Source: an uncultured Brachyspira sp. (lineage in GTDB: Bacteria; Spirochaetota; Brachyspiria; Brachyspirales; Brachyspiraceae). From it: a DNA stretch of 36,177 nt. The DNA lies in contig NZ_CAJTQJ010000022.1 in the NCBI RefSeq assembly GCF_910578695.1, positions 1 through 36,177 on the forward strand, written 5' to 3'. Below are positions 1 to 9,252 of the stretch, in pieces (position 1 is the stretch's first letter; each line of letters starts with the position of its first letter). Made by a program: the position numbers and the translations under genes. The notes beneath the pieces are model-generated. The model did no database searches, was not told the origin of the DNA, and saw only the letters and a list, made by a program, of their open reading frames with translations.

Positions 1-57
1 AAATCATATATAATTTAGCAAAAAGGGAGCTTTTTTAGTTATCTGGGCCAGCCCCTA
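1..57 (+). mobile_element. 3' end of an IS1595-family element (copy A)
   Basis: The first 57 bases match 23960-24015 with only about six differences. There, the stretch directly follows the stop of a recognisable IS1595/ISXO2-type transposase remnant. By that alignment, bases 2-13 here are the last three transposase codons (Asn-His-Ile) and a TAA stop. The element ends in gttatctgggccagcccc (38-55), the presumed right terminal repeat. The rest of the element lies left of the window, so whether it is intact cannot be seen. Confidence 0.6.
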
Positions 58-65
58 AAAAATTA

Positions 66-1067
<1,002 letters not shown>

Positions 1068-1112
1068 AAATATACTCCTTAGTTTTAATACATAATACCA
1101 TCAAGCAATATA

Positions 1113-1141
1113 AGTGTATAATTTAGAATTAAAAAAGTCAA
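1113..1141 (-). promoter_or_regulatory. Promoter of the FecR gene
   Basis: On the minus strand, TTGACT (1136-1141) and TACACT (1113-1118) are separated by 17 bp, giving a transcription start near 1106 and a leader of about 39 nt. It lies between the phosphopantetheinyl transferase start-to-stop unit and the FecR gene, so FecR can be transcribed on its own. Confidence 0.55.
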
Positions 1142-1152
1142 TAGCTGTAAAT

Positions 1153-1773
1153 TTATATATTTATATTGATAATAGGAAGTATAGGATATGTAAAAATAAG
1201 ATTCAAATTAAAATCTTGAAGATTTAATTTTATTTCATCTATTGTATTTATATTGCTGCAGCATATACTTATTATATAAGAATAATCAAGCATAAAACTA
1301 GAAAAAAATAAACTATAAGCATCTTTTATAACTCTTTCAGTCAAATCTACTTCAATAGAATTTTTTATATCAAAAATAGTCTTTCCAAGCATTTTTATAT
1401 ATGCTTCTTTAATAGTCCATATTGTAAAAAAATCTATTTCTAATTTATGAGTATTTTTAAGATATTCAATCTCACTTTTATAAAAATATTCTTCTGCTAT
1501 AGAAAAAAAATCTCTTTTTCTTATCTTTTCAGCATCTATTCCAACATTATATTCATCGCTCATAACAGCAGCAAATAACTTTGAAGTATGAGTACCATTA
1601 AAATGCAGGCTGTTTTCATTTTTTAAATAAGGTTTTTTATTTTCTTCTCTTTCTATAATTAAATCATTTTTATAATAATATTTATCAGCCATAGAAATAA
1701 TTAAATTTTCTAATTTTTTTCTTGCTTCTTCTCGGTTATTGTTTTCATTAAAGCTGTATTCTAAATAAGTCAT
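1153..1773 (-). CDS. 4'-phosphopantetheinyl transferase (Sfp/AcpT type)
   Basis: This enzyme would move the 4'-phosphopantetheine arm of CoA onto a conserved Ser of a carrier protein. At 206 aa it fits the Sfp/HetI/AcpT class, not the roughly 125-aa AcpS class. Both family signatures are visible: NVGIDAEK near residue 77, with the metal-binding Asp, and FTIWTIKEAYIKMLGK near residues 116-131, the (F/W)xxKExxxK motif. A Phe-Asn-Gly-Thr-His segment near residue 58 corresponds to the usual FNxSH motif. The gene is last in a tight leftward cluster coaD-miaB-GNAT-PPTase, 9 bp after the GNAT stop. CoaD makes dephospho-CoA, so the cluster links CoA synthesis with CoA use. The target carrier (fatty-acid ACP or a secondary-metabolite carrier) cannot be told from this window. 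Confidence 0.85.
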   Translation of the reverse strand: MTYLEYSFNENNNREEARKKLENLIISMADKYYYKNDLIIEREENKKPYLKNENSLHFNGTHTSKLFAAVMSDEYNVGIDAEKIRKRDFFSIAEEYFYKSEIEYLKNTHKLEIDFFTIWTIKEAYIKMLGKTIFDIKNSIEVDLTERVIKDAYSLFFSSFMLDYSYIISICCSNINTIDEIKLNLQDFNLNLIFTYPILPIININI

Positions 1774-1782
1774 AATATTTTC

Positions 1783-2220
1783 TCATATTTTATTTCTTAA
1801 TGTAAGCATTTCTATATTAAAACCAACTTTTTCGTATAGTTTTAAAGCTTTTTCATTATTTTCAAAAACATTTAATTCTATATATTCAGATTCTTTTTTT
1901 ATAGACCATTCTTTTATTTTTTCTATCAATTTAGAAGCTGCTGATTTATTCCTAAATTTTTTTAGTACAAAAATATCTAAAATAAAAGTAAATTTATGAG
2001 GTATTACTGATGTATAATTAGAAGTATTTTCTTGCCTTATAACAGAAAAACCAATAATATCAATTTCTGCAATAAATATCTCAGATGCTTCTTGTTCTAT
2101 TATAGATAATAAAAAATTCACATCCTGCCTTGCTTTTTTGACAAATAAAGGCTTTAAAATTGATATTTCTTCAAAAAATAATCTATAAATTCTTCCATTT
2201 TGCCTATTTACATATATCAT
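1783..2220 (-). CDS. GNAT-family N-acetyltransferase
   Basis: This 145-aa protein spans one GNAT fold. The acetyl-CoA-binding motif A is seen near residues 84-108, as a strand IFVLKKFRNKSAASKLIEKI with the R/Q-x-x-x-x-A pattern. Motif B follows as LNVFENNEKALKLYEKVGF, which is diagnostic for RimI-like GNAT enzymes. The substrate is not predictable from sequence; RimI-type protein N-terminal acetylation is only one option. It lies 24 bp downstream of miaB and 9 bp upstream of the phosphopantetheinyl transferase, so it is very probably co-transcribed with both. Confidence 0.8.
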   Translation of the reverse strand: MIYVNRQNGRIYRLFFEEISILKPLFVKKARQDVNFLLSIIEQEASEIFIAEIDIIGFSVIRQENTSNYTSVIPHKFTFILDIFVLKKFRNKSAASKLIEKIKEWSIKKESEYIELNVFENNEKALKLYEKVGFNIEMLTLRNKI

Positions 2221-2244
2221 TTTTATTTGCTTTTCTTATATTCA

Positions 2245-3552
2245 TCAAATAATTTTTCCTATCAATGTATGGCTCTTTATTTCTGTAACTTCTGCATTAA
2301 AAATATCTCCCATATTAATCTCTTTTTCTTTTTTTACTAGAATTATTCTGTTTTCTTTGCTTCTGCATAAATAATGCATATTATCTTTTGATATATCATC
2401 TGCCATTACAGAAGTTTTTTTGCCAATCTGCTTTGATAATAATTTTTGAGCCAATTCTCTTTGATAATTTACAAGATTTGTTAATCTCCTTGCCCCTGCT
2501 GCCTTATCATACTGCACATTTTTTTTATAAGCAATAGAGCCTTCTCTCTCTGAATATTTATACATATAAGCTTCTTCAAAACCTATGCTTTCAAGCAAAT
2601 TTAAAGTTTCCTGATACTCTTCTTCTGTTTCATCAGCATAGCCGACTATAATATCTGTTGAAATAGGAAAATCGTCAGCATAATCTCTTAAATATGATAC
2701 TTTTTTTATATACTCATCTTTAGTATATTTTCTATTCATTAAATTTAATATTCTATCAGAACCGCTTTGAAAAGGCAGATGAATATGCTTGCATAAACTA
2801 TTTAAACTGCATACAGCATCAGCTAAATCTTTATCAAAATCTTTAGGATGAGAAGTTAAAAACCTTATCCATACTTTATCCCTGTTTTTTTCATCTATAA
2901 CTTTATCCAATTTATATAATAAATCTGTAAAGCTGATTTCATTATCAATATCAATCCCATAAGAATTAACATTCTGCCCAAGCAGTGTTATCTCTTTAGC
3001 CCCGTCATCTATAAGTCTTTTTAATTCTTCTACTATTTCAGAAGATTTTCTGCTTACCATTTTGCCCCTTGTATGAGGTACTATACAGTAAGTACACCAA
3101 TTATTACAGCCATGAGATATTGGTATAAATGCTTTATGAGGCTTATCTTCATCAACATAAGATTTATGAAATATATAATTATCATTAAATTTTCTTATAA
3201 AAACTTCATCATCTTTCAAATAATCTATGATATTAAGTTCATTATATACATCAAATATTTTATCAGCACCAATATTTTCAAGATGATTTTTAGAAGTTTG
3301 AGCCATACAGCCCATAATTATTATTTTAACATCTTTTTTATTTTTCTTTCTATTTGCATTAAATAATTTAACTCTTGAAAATACTCTCTCTTCGGCATGA
3401 GCTCTTACACTGCATGTATTTATGATTATATTATCAGCATTTTCATAATTTTCTGTTTGTATAAAACCTTCCTGCATAAGCGAATTAATCAGGCTATTAG
3501 AATCCGCCTTATTCATTTGGCAGCCGTAATTTTCTAGGTAAAAATTCTTCAT
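2245..3552 (-). CDS. miaB: tRNA-2-methylthio-N6-dimethylallyladenosine synthase MiaB
   Basis: MiaB is a radical-SAM methylthiotransferase that adds the 2-methylthio group to i6A at position 37 of tRNAs reading UNN codons. The 435-aa length is typical. The N-terminal UPF0004 domain carries its three cluster cysteines, C11 (YGCQMN), C47 (NTCSVR) and C82 (MGCMAQ). The radical-SAM motif CNNWCTYC gives C149, C153 and C156. The C-terminal 65 or so residues fit a TRAM domain. The features LGQNVNSYG and HLPFQSGS are MiaB-like, as opposed to RimO- or MtaB-like. It follows coaD by 27 bp and precedes the GNAT gene by 24 bp. The substrate-making miaA is not in the window. Confidence 0.95.
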   Translation of the reverse strand: MKNFYLENYGCQMNKADSNSLINSLMQEGFIQTENYENADNIIINTCSVRAHAEERVFSRVKLFNANRKKNKKDVKIIIMGCMAQTSKNHLENIGADKIFDVYNELNIIDYLKDDEVFIRKFNDNYIFHKSYVDEDKPHKAFIPISHGCNNWCTYCIVPHTRGKMVSRKSSEIVEELKRLIDDGAKEITLLGQNVNSYGIDIDNEISFTDLLYKLDKVIDEKNRDKVWIRFLTSHPKDFDKDLADAVCSLNSLCKHIHLPFQSGSDRILNLMNRKYTKDEYIKKVSYLRDYADDFPISTDIIVGYADETEEEYQETLNLLESIGFEEAYMYKYSEREGSIAYKKNVQYDKAAGARRLTNLVNYQRELAQKLLSKQIGKKTSVMADDISKDNMHYLCRSKENRIILVKKEKEINMGDIFNAEVTEIKSHTLIGKII

Positions 3553-3579
3553 ACTATATCTTTATTTTAATATTTCTTA

Positions 3580-4068
3580 TTATTTTTTTATGAATTTGGA
3601 TTTTATATCTTCAACTATTATTTCAGGAACTAATCCGTCTATAGGACCATTAAATTTAAGTATTTCCTTTATTAAAGAAGAACTTACATAAGCATAATTT
3701 TCAGATGTATGTAAAAATATAGTGTCCATTTCAGGATATAATAATTTATTCATTCTTGACATCTTCAATTCATAATACAAATCTTCGCTGTCTCTTATAC
3801 CTCTAGCCAATACTTTTATATCATTGTGCTTCATATACTCTGTAACAAGTCCGTTTATAGAAACTATTTCTATTGCATCATTATTACCGATACTTTTTTC
3901 TATCATATTAACTCTTTCTTCTATAGAGAAAGTCGGAGATTTATCTAAATTTACAGCCAAAGATATATAAACTTTATCAAAAATATTTGATAATCTATTA
4001 AGCACATCTAAATGTCCTAAGGTAAAAGGATCAAATGTTCCAGGGAATATTACTTTTCCATTTTTCAT
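3580..4068 (-). CDS. coaD: Phosphopantetheine adenylyltransferase CoaD
   Basis: CoaD transfers AMP from ATP to 4'-phosphopantetheine, making dephospho-CoA, the fourth step of CoA synthesis. The 162-aa protein starts with the nucleotidyltransferase signature FPGTFDPFTLGHLDVL, which holds the (T/H)xGH motif at about residues 16-19. It ends with the second motif YVSSSLIKEI near residue 125. ARGIRDSEDLYYELKMSRMN is also characteristic of CoaD. It is the first gene of the coaD-miaB-GNAT-PPTase unit. The 215-bp gap to adk contains adk's terminator, so the unit probably has its own promoter in 4069-4229, although I could not pick a convincing one. Confidence 0.95.
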   Translation of the reverse strand: MKNGKVIFPGTFDPFTLGHLDVLNRLSNIFDKVYISLAVNLDKSPTFSIEERVNMIEKSIGNNDAIEIVSINGLVTEYMKHNDIKVLARGIRDSEDLYYELKMSRMNKLLYPEMDTIFLHTSENYAYVSSSLIKEILKFNGPIDGLVPEIIVEDIKSKFIKK

Positions 4069-4229
4069 AATATAAATATTATATATAAAATTAATAATAT
4101 ATCAATACATAAATAACATTTATATATCAAATATTTTTTATATTTTACTAAAATAAATTTGTATATTAATACAGTTAATATATTTCAGCTAATTATAGAT
4201 TTATTATATAAAAAAGATCTTAAAAATCA

Positions 4230-4262
4230 AAAAATGCCCTGCATTTATAAAAATTACAGGGC
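4230..4262 (-). terminator. Rho-independent terminator of adk
   Basis: Read leftward, an 8-bp stem (4255-4262 with 4236-4243, GCCCTGTA/TGCAGGGC with one G-T pair) is followed by ATTTTTTG. It lies 22 bp after the adk stop. Confidence 0.8.
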
Positions 4263-4283
4263 TTATTATTATAAACATATAAA

Positions 4284-4841
4284 TTATAATGCATCTAATT
4301 CTTTTCTTATTTTAGAATATACCTCTTCAGGAGTACCAATACTTTCTATTTTGATTATTTTCGCATTGCCGCTATAATAATCTAATACAGGCTTGCTTTG
4401 ATTTTCAAATACTTTTAATCTGTTTTTAATAGTTTCTTCATTATCATCGGCACGTCCTCTCTTTAATAGTCTGTCTATTATTACTTCTTCTGAAGCAAAT
4501 ATATCTATTACAGCACTTATCTTATAATTCAGACTATCCAATATAGATGATAATTCTTTAGCCTGCTCCATAGTTCTAGGAAATCCGTCAAGCATAAATC
4601 CTTTTTTGCAGTCATCTTTTTTTATTCTGTCTTTTAGCATATCAATAACTAAACTGTCAGGTACTAACTCGCCTTTATCCATATAAGATTTTGCAGTTTT
4701 TCCTAATTCAGTACCATTTGCTATATTTTCTCTTAACATATCTCCTGTGGCAATATGTGCTATAGAATAATCTTTTTCAATCAATGCAGATTGAGTACCT
4801 TTTCCCACTCCGGGAGCTCCTATAAAAATTATATTCAGCAT
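4284..4841 (-). CDS. adk: Adenylate kinase, short (lid-less) form
   Basis: Adenylate kinase interconverts ATP + AMP and 2 ADP. The P-loop GAPGVGKGTQ sits at residues 8-17. The AMP-site segments ATGDMLR and LDGFPRT are present, and RLLKRGRADDNEETIKNRL covers the lid. The protein is 185 aa rather than about 215 because the long zinc-finger-like lid insertion is absent. This is the known short bacterial variant, not a truncation. It has a near-consensus promoter at 4875-4902, a Shine-Dalgarno AGGAG just upstream of the ATG, and its own terminator, so it is probably a single-gene transcript. Confidence 0.95.
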   Translation of the reverse strand: MLNIIFIGAPGVGKGTQSALIEKDYSIAHIATGDMLRENIANGTELGKTAKSYMDKGELVPDSLVIDMLKDRIKKDDCKKGFMLDGFPRTMEQAKELSSILDSLNYKISAVIDIFASEEVIIDRLLKRGRADDNEETIKNRLKVFENQSKPVLDYYSGNAKIIKIESIGTPEEVYSKIRKELDAL

Positions 4842-4874
4842 GTTTTTACTCCTAAAAATTATACCATTATTAAT

Positions 4875-4902
4875 AGTATATTGAATAATAATGTTTTGTC
4901 AA
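4875..4902 (-). promoter_or_regulatory. Promoter of adk
   Basis: On the minus strand, TTGACA (4897-4902), 16 bp, then TATACT (4875-4880). The start of transcription would fall near 4868, leaving about 27 nt of leader that contains the AGGAG ribosome-binding site. Confidence 0.75.
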
Positions 4903-4939
4903 ATGTAATTTAATAATTTTATTATATTGATTTTATGCC

Positions 4940-6538
4940 TTACCACCGCAGCGAATACATTATATTTGCTCCGCTTAAATCTGCATTAAATGAAAGCCGT
5001 TCTACAGCGAAGTTATTTTCATTTATCCAAAGCATATAGTATATACCTGTAGTTAAAGCAAAAGCACCTGTTATAACCATTCCCGCTATATATACCTGCA
5101 TAGCTGTATTGTAATTTCTTAAATCTACAGGCGGTCTGTTAGGACTATTTTGATATTTATTATAATAGTTAACCATAGTAGAATCCAATACTTCTCCTGC
5201 ATATATATATGTGCCTACTGAAAATATAGCACTTACTATAGTTAATCCTAGAAAAATCTTTGTATTTCTTTCATAATTTTTAAATATTTTATCGGCTAAT
5301 GTAGGTTCTTTAAATCTCTTCATACTTGGGGTTAAATTTAGGGAATTGGTATTATCTATTGTAAAAGTACCATAATAATCTATATAATTTTTATTTGTTA
5401 TCTTTATAGAGTATGTTCCGAAACCGAAATACTTATTTATCATATTTGTAGGATTTTCTTTTATACCATTTATAACAACAGAACTTTCTTCTTCTCCAGG
5501 TATATTAATTGCAACCCTTGCTCTATTAGTTAATTCCATTAGTTTAAAATTTAAAAGCACATTTTCTCTTGGCTTTTCAAAAGAAAGCATAGTATCTATA
5601 GTTTCATACGATTCTTTTTTTATAGTAAATCTATGATTATTAGTTGTTAGTGCAGGTACATATAAAGTCTTTCCGCTTTTTCCTACTAATACATCATCCA
5701 CATAAACAAATGCATCTTCAGGACTCACATCTATTGCAATAACTCCTGTTTTATCCAAGAAACTTATTTTATTGGCTATATCTAAAGCATAATTTGGTAT
5801 TTGATCATCAATTTTAGATTCTGGTATGCTTATGGAGTATGAATTTATCTTTTTTTCTCTGATATATGCTACGTATGTTTTTATATTGATATTTGGTCTG
5901 TCATATTCTATAGTGCCGAATACAGCTACATCGCAGTTTCTGGTAAATACATAGTTTTTTATATCATCTCCGAAATATTCATAATAATTTTTTCCTATAT
6001 CAACATTTTGTATAAAATTATTGGTATTTTTTAAAATTATATTGCTTCCATTATGATTGAATAATATCTCATCTTCTTCTAAAACAAACTCTTTGCTTTC
6101 AGGAGTTATTAATTGAACATTGCTTCTCACACTGCCCCAATTAGTATAAGCTGTAATTTCATAATTTGTTATGATGATTATATTGCTTCCGTCATTTTTA
6201 CTTGTATATGTTATATTGGTAAATTTATATACTTTATAATCGTATGCTCTTTCAAAATTCACAGGAGTAATCACATAATTAGTTTCTGACTGAAGTCTTA
6301 ATGTTTTATTATACTCCATTTGATTTGCAATAGAATCGGCTACTGCAAAACATAAATAATTATAATTTGTATTATTGCCTATATTAGTATATATGTATAT
6401 ATCAACCTTAGCTGTTTCTGAACTCGTATAATAAGGTCTTACCTTTTCAACAGTAATAGGCTTACCGCCGAATGGATAAACTGTGATATATAATAAAATT
6501 TCTAATATTAATAGTATAATGATTCTTCTTATATTCAT
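4940..6538 (-). CDS. PEGA-domain envelope protein
   Basis: This 532-aa protein begins with a hydrophobic signal or anchor (about residues 5-22). The first 250 residues are beta-rich and unrecognised; the segment around residues 60-80 (ADSIANQMEYNKTLRL) loosely recalls the N-terminus of TolB/CsgG-like periplasmic proteins, but this is weak. Residues about 261-330 form a PEGA domain: a strand with VSPEDAFVYVDD, then VGKSGKTLYVPAL and a HRFTIKKESYE strand. A second, weaker PEGA-like repeat may follow (SVVINGIKENPTN). Two hydrophobic helices lie near residues 424-446 and 479-502, with a short extracytoplasmic or cytoplasmic tail ending in Trp. PEGA domains are common in surface and envelope proteins, but the specific role is unknown. 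It is divergent from the aminotransferase pair. Confidence 0.7.
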   Translation of the reverse strand: MNIRRIIILLILEILLYITVYPFGGKPITVEKVRPYYTSSETAKVDIYIYTNIGNNTNYNYLCFAVADSIANQMEYNKTLRLQSETNYVITPVNFERAYDYKVYKFTNITYTSKNDGSNIIIITNYEITAYTNWGSVRSNVQLITPESKEFVLEEDEILFNHNGSNIILKNTNNFIQNVDIGKNYYEYFGDDIKNYVFTRNCDVAVFGTIEYDRPNINIKTYVAYIREKKINSYSISIPESKIDDQIPNYALDIANKISFLDKTGVIAIDVSPEDAFVYVDDVLVGKSGKTLYVPALTTNNHRFTIKKESYETIDTMLSFEKPRENVLLNFKLMELTNRARVAINIPGEEESSVVINGIKENPTNMINKYFGFGTYSIKITNKNYIDYYGTFTIDNTNSLNLTPSMKRFKEPTLADKIFKNYERNTKIFLGLTIVSAIFSVGTYIYAGEVLDSTMVNYYNKYQNSPNRPPVDLRNYNTAMQVYIAGMVITGAFALTTGIYYMLWINENNFAVERLSFNADLSGANIMYSLRW

Positions 6539-6683
6539 ATATTTAATTTTTAATGTTATTTATAGTTTATTAATTTTATACTAAAAAATATCTTTTATCA
6601 ATATCCTGTAATATTATTATTTTTATATTTTATTATTACTAATGATAAATTCGCTTATAACTTTTTTAATTTATATAAAGGTA

Positions 6684-6711
6684 TTGACAATTTTACAGTT
6701 TCGTATATATT
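6684..6711 (+). promoter_or_regulatory. Promoter of the first aminotransferase gene
   Basis: TTGACA (6684-6689), 16 bp, TATATT (6706-6711). Transcription would start near 6718. It lies inside the longest open frame of the next gene, which argues against upstream starts and for the ATG at 6756. Confidence 0.65.
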
Positions 6712-6755
6712 TATTAGTCAATATTACTCTATATAATAACTGTTGGAGAATCATT

Positions 6756-7952
6756 ATGGATATATCTAAAAGAATTCAGAGATTAAAGGTTTCGCCTGTA
6801 AGAAAATTAAACCCTTATGCTGAAGATGCTGTTAAAAGAGGAATAAAAATATATCATCTTAATGTAGGACAGCCCGATATTGAAACACCGAGAATATTTT
6901 TTGAAGCTATTTCTAAATATAATGATAAAACGCTTAAATATGAACATTCAAGAGGCATAAAACCGCTTATTAATAAGATTCAAAAATATTATGAAAAATT
7001 AGGACTTCATTATGAGGAAGAAGAAATTGTTGTTACAAGCGGAGGCTCTGAAGCTATATCTTTTGCTATGCTTGCTATATTTGATGAGGGAGATGAAATA
7101 TTGGTATCCGAACCCTTATATGCAAATTATAAGAGTTTTTATGATATTTACAATATAAAATATAATGCTGTTAGAACTTATGCTGAAGACGGTTTTCATC
7201 TTCCAAGCCGTGAAGAGATAGAAAAACATATCACTCCTAAAACTAAAGCATTTATGCTTGCAAATCCTTCCAACCCTACAGGTGTTGTATATACTAAAAA
7301 AGAATTAGATGATATTGCCTACATTGCAAAAAAGTATGATTTATTCATAATAAGCGATGAAGTTTATAGAGAATTTATTTACGGCGACAGAAAAGCTATT
7401 AGTTTCGGTACTTATAAAGATCTAGAAGAACATGTTATTATAATAGATTCCATATCAAAAAGATTTTCTGCATGCGGTGCAAGAGTAGGATGTCTTATAA
7501 GTAAAAATAAAAAATTAATGACAGCAGTATTCAGAGAATGTCAGGCTAGATTATCCCTTCCTACTTTAGATATGATAGGAGCTGCTGCTTTATATGACTT
7601 GCCTGATAATTATTTTGATGATGCTTTAAAAGAATATGATTACAGAAGAAAGATCATATTTGAAGAACTTTCTACTATGGAAGGAGTTATTTCTCATGAA
7701 CCTGAGGGGGCTTTTTATGTGCTTGCTAAACTTCCTGTAAAAAATGCTGAAAATTTCATTATATGGCTTTTAAAAGATTTTAATATCAATAATGAAACTG
7801 TTATGTTCGCACCTGCAGAAGGATTTTATGCAACAGAGGGACTAGGGAAAGATGAGGTTAGGATATCTTATGCTTTGGATGCTGAAGATTTAAAAAAATC
7901 TATGCATATACTTAGAGAAGCCTTAATAAAATATAAAGAGATAGATAAATAA
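6756..7952 (+). CDS. PLP-dependent aminotransferase, class I/II (AspC-like), copy 1
   Basis: This fold-type I enzyme probably transaminates an amino acid with a 2-oxo acid; aspartate is the most likely class of substrate, but this is not proven. The start at 6756 gives 398 aa and is preceded by GGAG (6745-6748). The open frame extends upstream to 6642, but a promoter lies in that stretch. Catalytic features are N173 in PSNPTG, D201 and Y204 in SDEVYRE, the PLP-binding K235 in DSISKRFSACGAR, and the carboxylate-binding R369 in GKDEVRIS. No signal peptide is seen, so it is cytoplasmic. It is followed by a hairpin terminator and a paralogue that is collinear residue for residue, clearly a tandem duplication. 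Confidence 0.88.
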   Translation: MDISKRIQRLKVSPVRKLNPYAEDAVKRGIKIYHLNVGQPDIETPRIFFEAISKYNDKTLKYEHSRGIKPLINKIQKYYEKLGLHYEEEEIVVTSGGSEAISFAMLAIFDEGDEILVSEPLYANYKSFYDIYNIKYNAVRTYAEDGFHLPSREEIEKHITPKTKAFMLANPSNPTGVVYTKKELDDIAYIAKKYDLFIISDEVYREFIYGDRKAISFGTYKDLEEHVIIIDSISKRFSACGARVGCLISKNKKLMTAVFRECQARLSLPTLDMIGAAALYDLPDNYFDDALKEYDYRRKIIFEELSTMEGVISHEPEGAFYVLAKLPVKNAENFIIWLLKDFNINNETVMFAPAEGFYATEGLGKDEVRISYALDAEDLKKSMHILREALIKYKEIDK

Positions 7953-7978
7953 TGGTCTTATAATAATTAAAAAAATGA

Positions 7979-8016
7979 AAAGGGGCTATAATTTATCTTA
8001 TAGCTCCTTTACTTTT
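7979..8016 (+). terminator. Terminator between the two aminotransferase genes
   Basis: A 13-bp stem (7979-7991 with 7998-8010, AAAGGGGCTATAA/TTATAGCTCCTTT, one G-T pair) with a 6-nt loop is followed by ACTTTTT. It lies 26 bp after the stop of copy 1 and 43 bp before the ATG of copy 2, so it would separate or attenuate transcription of the second copy. Confidence 0.8.
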
Positions 8017-8052
8017 TATAGAAAAATCATTCTAAATAAATTGGAGTTGAAT

Positions 8053-9252
8053 ATGCATTTGTCTAAAAGAATACAGCAGCTTAAAGCTTCGCCTATAAGA
8101 AGACTTAATATTTATGCTGAAGAAGCTGCAAAAAGAGGAATAAAAATACATCATCTTAATATAGGACAGCCTGATATAGAAACGCCTAGAGTATTTTTTG
8201 ATGCTATTTATAACTGTAATATAAAAACGGTTAAATATGAACATTCCAGAGGGTCTAAAGAACTTATTAATAAAATTCAAGCATATTATAAAAGATTAGG
8301 TATGCATTATGATGAAGATGAGATAATAATAACTAATGGAGGAAGCGAGGCTATACTTTTGAGCCTGATAGCCATATTTGATGAAGGCGATGAAATACTT
8401 GTATCAGAGCCTTATTATGCTAATTATAATAGTTTTTATGATATACTTAATATTAGAAGAAATGTAATTAGAACTTATGCCGAAGACGGTTTTCATCTGC
8501 CTAATAGAGAAGAGATAGAAAAAAGCATAAGTAAAAAAACTAAGGGATATTTATTTTCTAATCCTTCTAATCCTACAGGAGTTGTATCTACCAAAAAAGA
8601 GTTAGATGATATTGCTTATTTATCTAAAAAGCATGATTTTTTTGTCATAAGCGATGAGGTATACAGAGAATTTGTTTATGGGGATAGAAAGGCTATTAGT
8701 TTAGGAACTTATAATGATATAGCGGAGAATGTTATTATAATAGATTCTATATCAAAAAGATTTTCTGCATGCGGTGCAAGAATAGGATGCATAATAAGTA
8801 AAAATAAAGAGTTTATGGAAGCTGTATTTAAAGAATGTCAGGCTAGATTATCAGTTCCTACTCTTGAAATGATAGGGGCTTCTGCTTTATATGATTTGCC
8901 TGATGATTATTTTGAAGCTTCAAGAAAGGAATATGACAGCAGAAGGAAAATTCTTTTTGAAGAACTCACAAAAATGGATGGGGTATTTATGAAAGAGCCT
9001 GAGGGAGCTTTTTATGTACTTGCTAAACTTCCTGTAAAAGATGCTGAAGATTTTGCTATTTGGCTTCTTAAAGATTTTAATATTGATAATGAAACTGTGA
9101 TGTTTGCTCCTGCTGAAGGTTTTTATACTACAAATGGCTTTGGAAAAGATGAGGTGAGAATGTGCTATGTACTTGATTCCAAAGATTTGAAAAAAGCTAT
9201 GAGAATTTTAAAAGAGGGATTGATAAAATATAAAAAAGAAGTAGAAAAATAA
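8053..9252 (+). CDS. PLP-dependent aminotransferase, class I/II (AspC-like), copy 2
   Basis: This is a 399-aa paralogue of the preceding enzyme, alignable without gaps over nearly its whole length. The start at 8053 (MHLSKRIQ) matches copy 1 and has TTGGAG at 8041-8046; the in-frame ATG at 7975 lies before the terminator hairpin and is rejected. It keeps PSNPTG, SDEVYRE, the PLP lysine K235 in SISKRFSACGAR and the Arg in DEVRMCY. Differences lie around residues 96-110 (NGGSEAILLSLIAIFDE against SGGSEAISFAMLAIFDE), the loop at about residues 120-145, and the C-terminal substrate-side loop, where DEVRMCYVLD replaces DEVRISYALD. These could mark a change of substrate range. The terminator upstream suggests separate or conditional expression. 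Confidence 0.87.
   Translation: MHLSKRIQQLKASPIRRLNIYAEEAAKRGIKIHHLNIGQPDIETPRVFFDAIYNCNIKTVKYEHSRGSKELINKIQAYYKRLGMHYDEDEIIITNGGSEAILLSLIAIFDEGDEILVSEPYYANYNSFYDILNIRRNVIRTYAEDGFHLPNREEIEKSISKKTKGYLFSNPSNPTGVVSTKKELDDIAYLSKKHDFFVISDEVYREFVYGDRKAISLGTYNDIAENVIIIDSISKRFSACGARIGCIISKNKEFMEAVFKECQARLSVPTLEMIGASALYDLPDDYFEASRKEYDSRRKILFEELTKMDGVFMKEPEGAFYVLAKLPVKDAEDFAIWLLKDFNIDNETVMFAPAEGFYTTNGFGKDEVRMCYVLDSKDLKKAMRILKEGLIKYKKEVEK

Noticed and set aside
4284..4841. Adenylate kinase as a truncated gene
   Set aside because: The short lid is a known natural variant and all catalytic motifs are present.
6642..6755. Upstream extension of the first aminotransferase frame
   Set aside because: A TTGACA-N16-TATATT promoter lies inside it, the paralogue aligns only from the MDISKR start, and GGAG is placed for 6756.
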